Source of the DNA: Myxococcales bacterium
GTDB taxonomy: Bacteria; Myxococcota; Polyangia; Fen-1088
Direction of reading: 5' to 3'
NCBI GenBank assembly: GCA_003157315.1
Contig: PMJE01000659.1
Span: 1 to 7,776 of the forward strand
DNA length: 7,776 nt
The notes below the pieces were generated by a model that saw nothing but the letters and a program-made list of their open reading frames with translations, ran no database searches and was not told the origin of the DNA. The translations under genes were made by a program, and so were the position numbers. How positions within the stretch are numbered: the stretch's first letter is position 1; each line of letters opens with the position of its first letter. Below are positions 5,416 through 7,776 of this stretch, piece by piece.

Positions 5416-7038
5416 ATGTCGTCTCTGCGTTGCACGTCACTTCTTTGCCTCTTGCTCGCGGCGGGGTGCCTGCAGCCCGGCACTTCGCCCGAGGGAATCA
5501 AGCTGGTCTCCGGCAGCGATGTCGGCGATGTCGGGTTCATCCCGTTGGACGGGGCCGGCTGGATTACTTTCAATCGGCGCAAGGCCACCGCCACCCTGAC
5601 CAAGGGCGCAGTGAGGGACTTGTGGATCGCGTCCTGCGATGGGACGCAGCAGCGGCAGATCATCGCGGACTGGTCGGATCGATGGTCCCCGACCGGGGCC
5701 GGCGACTTTCTGTTCATCATGGTCGACGAGCGGCAAGTCACCAGCGGTGCCGCGGGTCAAGGGCCGACGGAATCGGTCGGCACTCTGGTGCGCACGGATT
5801 GGGATTATTCGCCCAGGGTGGCCTTTGAAAATGTGTCCACTTTCGCGCTCGGCCCATACAACAACCGCTTGCTCTACCGCCAGGTTCTTGGCGGCAACCA
5901 AACCCCAGGCCTGTTTCTGTGGGACGGCCAGGATCAGCTCCGCCTGGGGGACGTGGCGAACGTCTACGACTTCGACGCGCAGATCGCCGGCAGCGGCATG
6001 GCCTACTTTGTCCTCGGCAGCGACAGGGTGCTGAGCCGGCTCGACAAGCTGACCGACACGAAACAGGACCTGCACCCCAACGTCATCAGTTTCTATCTCC
6101 GCGGCGACGAGCAGTACGCCGCGCTTTCTCTCGCTACCGGCACCACCGTGGTGCTCAACATTCAGTCGGGCCAAGACATCCCGCTGGCCAGCCCCAATCC
6201 CTTTGCGCTCGGATTTGCCGACCAGGACCGGGTTACCTACTCGCAATCGGCCATCGGCGCCGCGCCCGCCGAGTATCACACTCTTGATTTGACGACCGGC
6301 GCGGACACCTTCGTGGTCCTGCCGGCCCCGCTGGTCAACCTGGCGGCAGTCATGCCCAGACCGCAGAGCGACGAAGTCCTTTATCTCGATAACCAGGGTC
6401 ACGGCGTGTTCTTCGGCCAGAACGACCAGCAGGAGCGGCGAGCCGTCCCGGTTACCATGCTGAGCCCCCAGTTTTCGCCCGAGGGCCAGTATCTCATCTA
6501 CATCGACCAGCAGCCAGCGACCGAGGCTCAACCGGGTCCACACGGGCTGTTGATGGTTCAGGACGCCGAACTGGTCAACCCACCCAGCCAAATTTCAACC
6601 CCGGGCATGGCGGTCGATGCGGGCAGCTTCTTCTTCATCCAGGGCCCCAGCACCGATGGCGGCGTCAGTTACATCTTGGTCTTCTGGGCCAGTATTGTCG
6701 TCGGCTCGGCTGACCTGTACTTCGCCAACTACCAGACTGGCGACTTGCGGGTCGTGGCCAGTTCGATTGGAAACGTGCAGGTAGATTCGCAGCGGATTTT
6801 CGGGACGGTCAATGAATCGGCGCAGGACGCAACCGGCGATCTGGTGGTGCAGGATGTGCTGAGCGGCAAGTCTCGCCTGCTGGCACACGCGGTGAGCGAG
6901 GCCACGCAGTGGTACGATCCCAACCCGGGCGCGCAATTCGTGCGAGTCGGATACGTGGTGCGCGGTCGCGCGTCGTCCGACCACGACGGTGTGTGGCTCA
7001 CCACCCTGGAACCACCCGGCCAGGACGGGGGCCAGTAG
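5416..7038 (+). CDS. Predicted outer-membrane lipoprotein, beta-propeller-like, unknown function
   Basis: The 540-residue protein opens with MSSLRCTSLLCLLLAAGC, a short signal peptide ending in lipobox LAAGC, so Cys18 would be lipidated. Leu and Gln follow, not Asp, so export to the outer membrane is likely. The rest is rich in beta strands with recurring strand-loop units, for example LSPQFSPEGQYLIYIDQQ (SPEG at 354-357), VISFYLRGDEQYAALSLA and RPQSDEVLYLDNQ. This resembles TolB/WD40-like PD40 propeller repeats, but I cannot assign a named family or an active site. The frame is open back to 4915, yet that upstream part is pseudogene and intergenic sequence; ATG 5416 is chosen because the signal peptide starts there. 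No clear ribosome site precedes it. A TonB-dependent receptor gene starts one base after the stop, so the two are likely co-expressed. Confidence 0.8.
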   Translation: MSSLRCTSLLCLLLAAGCLQPGTSPEGIKLVSGSDVGDVGFIPLDGAGWITFNRRKATATLTKGAVRDLWIASCDGTQQRQIIADWSDRWSPTGAGDFLFIMVDERQVTSGAAGQGPTESVGTLVRTDWDYSPRVAFENVSTFALGPYNNRLLYRQVLGGNQTPGLFLWDGQDQLRLGDVANVYDFDAQIAGSGMAYFVLGSDRVLSRLDKLTDTKQDLHPNVISFYLRGDEQYAALSLATGTTVVLNIQSGQDIPLASPNPFALGFADQDRVTYSQSAIGAAPAEYHTLDLTTGADTFVVLPAPLVNLAAVMPRPQSDEVLYLDNQGHGVFFGQNDQQERRAVPVTMLSPQFSPEGQYLIYIDQQPATEAQPGPHGLLMVQDAELVNPPSQISTPGMAVDAGSFFFIQGPSTDGGVSYILVFWASIVVGSADLYFANYQTGDLRVVASSIGNVQVDSQRIFGTVNESAQDATGDLVVQDVLSGKSRLLAHAVSEATQWYDPNPGAQFVRVGYVVRGRASSDHDGVWLTTLEPPGQDGGQ

Positions 7039-7039
7039 C

Positions 7040-7776
7040 GTGACCGGATCGATTCTGGCCGCCTTGCTGGTGGCGGTTGCCGTGGATGCTGCTCCCGATG
7101 CCGGGGCACAGGACGCCCGCGCGATGAGCGAGACGGGCGAGACCGACGCCGAGGTGCGCGCCGATGCCGGCGCCGAGGCTAGCGTGTCCGCCGATGCCGA
7201 GCCACTCGCGTCGGCGCCGCTGCTCAGCGGCCGGGTTCTGGCGCGCGGCACGCGCGAGCCTTTGCTGGGTGCGCAGGTGCGCGTGATCCTGGGCAAAGGC
7301 GCGACTCGCGATACTGAGACCGACGAGAGCGGTGGCTTTTCACTGGCGGTGGGATCCGGTCCGTGTGAGGTGCATGTCCGGTATCCCGGCTTCGAGCCCT
7401 TCTCCCGGAACTTCGACGTGGGAGAGCACGGCCTGAATGGCCTGGTGCTACGTCTACAGCCGCGCTTGATCGGCGACCGCTACGAAACCGTGGTGATGGC
7501 CGCGCCCGAGCGCGCGCCCGCGGTTCCCGTGCAGCGCGAGGAACTGACCCACACCCCGGGCGCGTTCGGCGACCCCTTCCGTGTGGTCGAATCTTTGCCG
7601 GGCGTGGTGCAGGCGGTCTGGCCCGTGCCCATGTACGCCATTCGCGGCGCCAATCCCGGCAACACTGGCTTCTTTATTGACGGCGTGCGGGCGCCAGCGC
7701 TGTTCCATTTCGCACTCGGGCCTTCGGTCATCCACCCCTTCTTTCTCGATGAGATGCAGTTCTACCCGGGCGGCTA
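7040..7776 (+). CDS. TonB-dependent outer-membrane receptor, N-terminal part (3' end outside window)
   Basis: The 245 visible residues start at GTG, one base after the lipoprotein stop, with AGGACGGGG at 7022-7030 as ribosome site. Residues 1-18 are hydrophobic but lack the usual basic start, so the signal peptide is atypical. Residues 16-60 are a low-complexity Asp/Ala/Glu stretch. Residues 61-140 form a carboxypeptidase-regulatory-like beta-sandwich (LLSGRVLARGTREPLLGAQV, TDESGGFSLAV, VRYPGFEPF). ETVVMA at 149-154 is a TonB box candidate. The plug domain then begins: GAFGDPFRVVESLPGV, YAIRGANPGNTGFFIDGVR, FLDEMQFYPGG, all characteristic of such receptors. The family imports scarce substrates using TonB-transmitted energy. 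The substrate is unknown, and the barrel lies outside the window. Confidence 0.92.
   Translation, partial: MTGSILAALLVAVAVDAAPDAGAQDARAMSETGETDAEVRADAGAEASVSADAEPLASAPLLSGRVLARGTREPLLGAQVRVILGKGATRDTETDESGGFSLAVGSGPCEVHVRYPGFEPFSRNFDVGEHGLNGLVLRLQPRLIGDRYETVVMAAPERAPAVPVQREELTHTPGAFGDPFRVVESLPGVVQAVWPVPMYAIRGANPGNTGFFIDGVRAPALFHFALGPSVIHPFFLDEMQFYPGG

Noticed and set aside
5437..6591. 384-codon minus-strand frame opposite the lipoprotein gene
   Set aside because: The opposite frame encodes a coherent lipoprotein signal and strand-rich protein; this one shows only GC-biased composition.
7454..7735. Minus-strand frames within the receptor gene
   Set aside because: The plus strand encodes clear beta-sandwich, TonB box and plug motifs; the minus frames are shadows.

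Overview
The window is a GC-rich, densely coding stretch of a Gram-negative chromosome. Its gene content (HPr kinase, RapZ, a mannose-family EIIA, HPr and enzyme I in one run, then a TPR remnant of a type common in myxobacteria, an outer-membrane-type lipoprotein and a TonB-dependent receptor with a carboxypeptidase-like N-domain) suggests a member of the Myxococcota or another deltaproteobacterial lineage. That placement is an inference from gene content, not from a marker gene.

Positions 1-3744 (+ strand) form a tight regulatory phosphotransferase operon. It holds the 3' end of hprK, then rapZ, a mannose-type EIIA, ptsH (HPr) and ptsI (enzyme I). Genes abut or overlap, except for about 100 bases before EIIA. 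Enzyme I would take phosphate from PEP and pass it to HPr His20 and on to EIIA His9. HprK would phosphorylate HPr on Ser51. No sugar-specific EIIB, EIIC or EIID is visible, so the chain looks regulatory rather than transporting, at least within this window.

Positions 3758-4506 (- strand, convergent to ptsI) carry a VapBC-type toxin-antitoxin module: an AbrB/SpoVT-fold antitoxin followed, with an ATGA overlap, by a PIN-domain toxin. A good sigma70-like promoter lies so close to the antitoxin start that the mRNA is probably leaderless. A 14-bp perfect palindrome covers the toxin stop codon.

Positions 4589-5415 are a gene graveyard. A secreted TPR protein with a Pro/Ala-rich linker and a C-terminal membrane helix is broken by a stop codon and a frameshift, and is cut off where a 53-bp piece of a second PIN toxin gene begins. 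That piece matches the intact toxin gene at 46 of 53 bases in the same orientation.

Positions 5416-7776 (+ strand) hold an intact 540-residue predicted lipoprotein, beta-propeller-like and of unknown function. One base later begins a TonB-dependent receptor that runs off the window. The two are probably co-transcribed and may act together at the outer membrane. I see no RNA genes, CRISPR array, insertion sequence or phage gene. The parts are mostly recognisable families; the most unusual features are the PIN scar, the predicted leaderless antitoxin and the lipoprotein-receptor pair.
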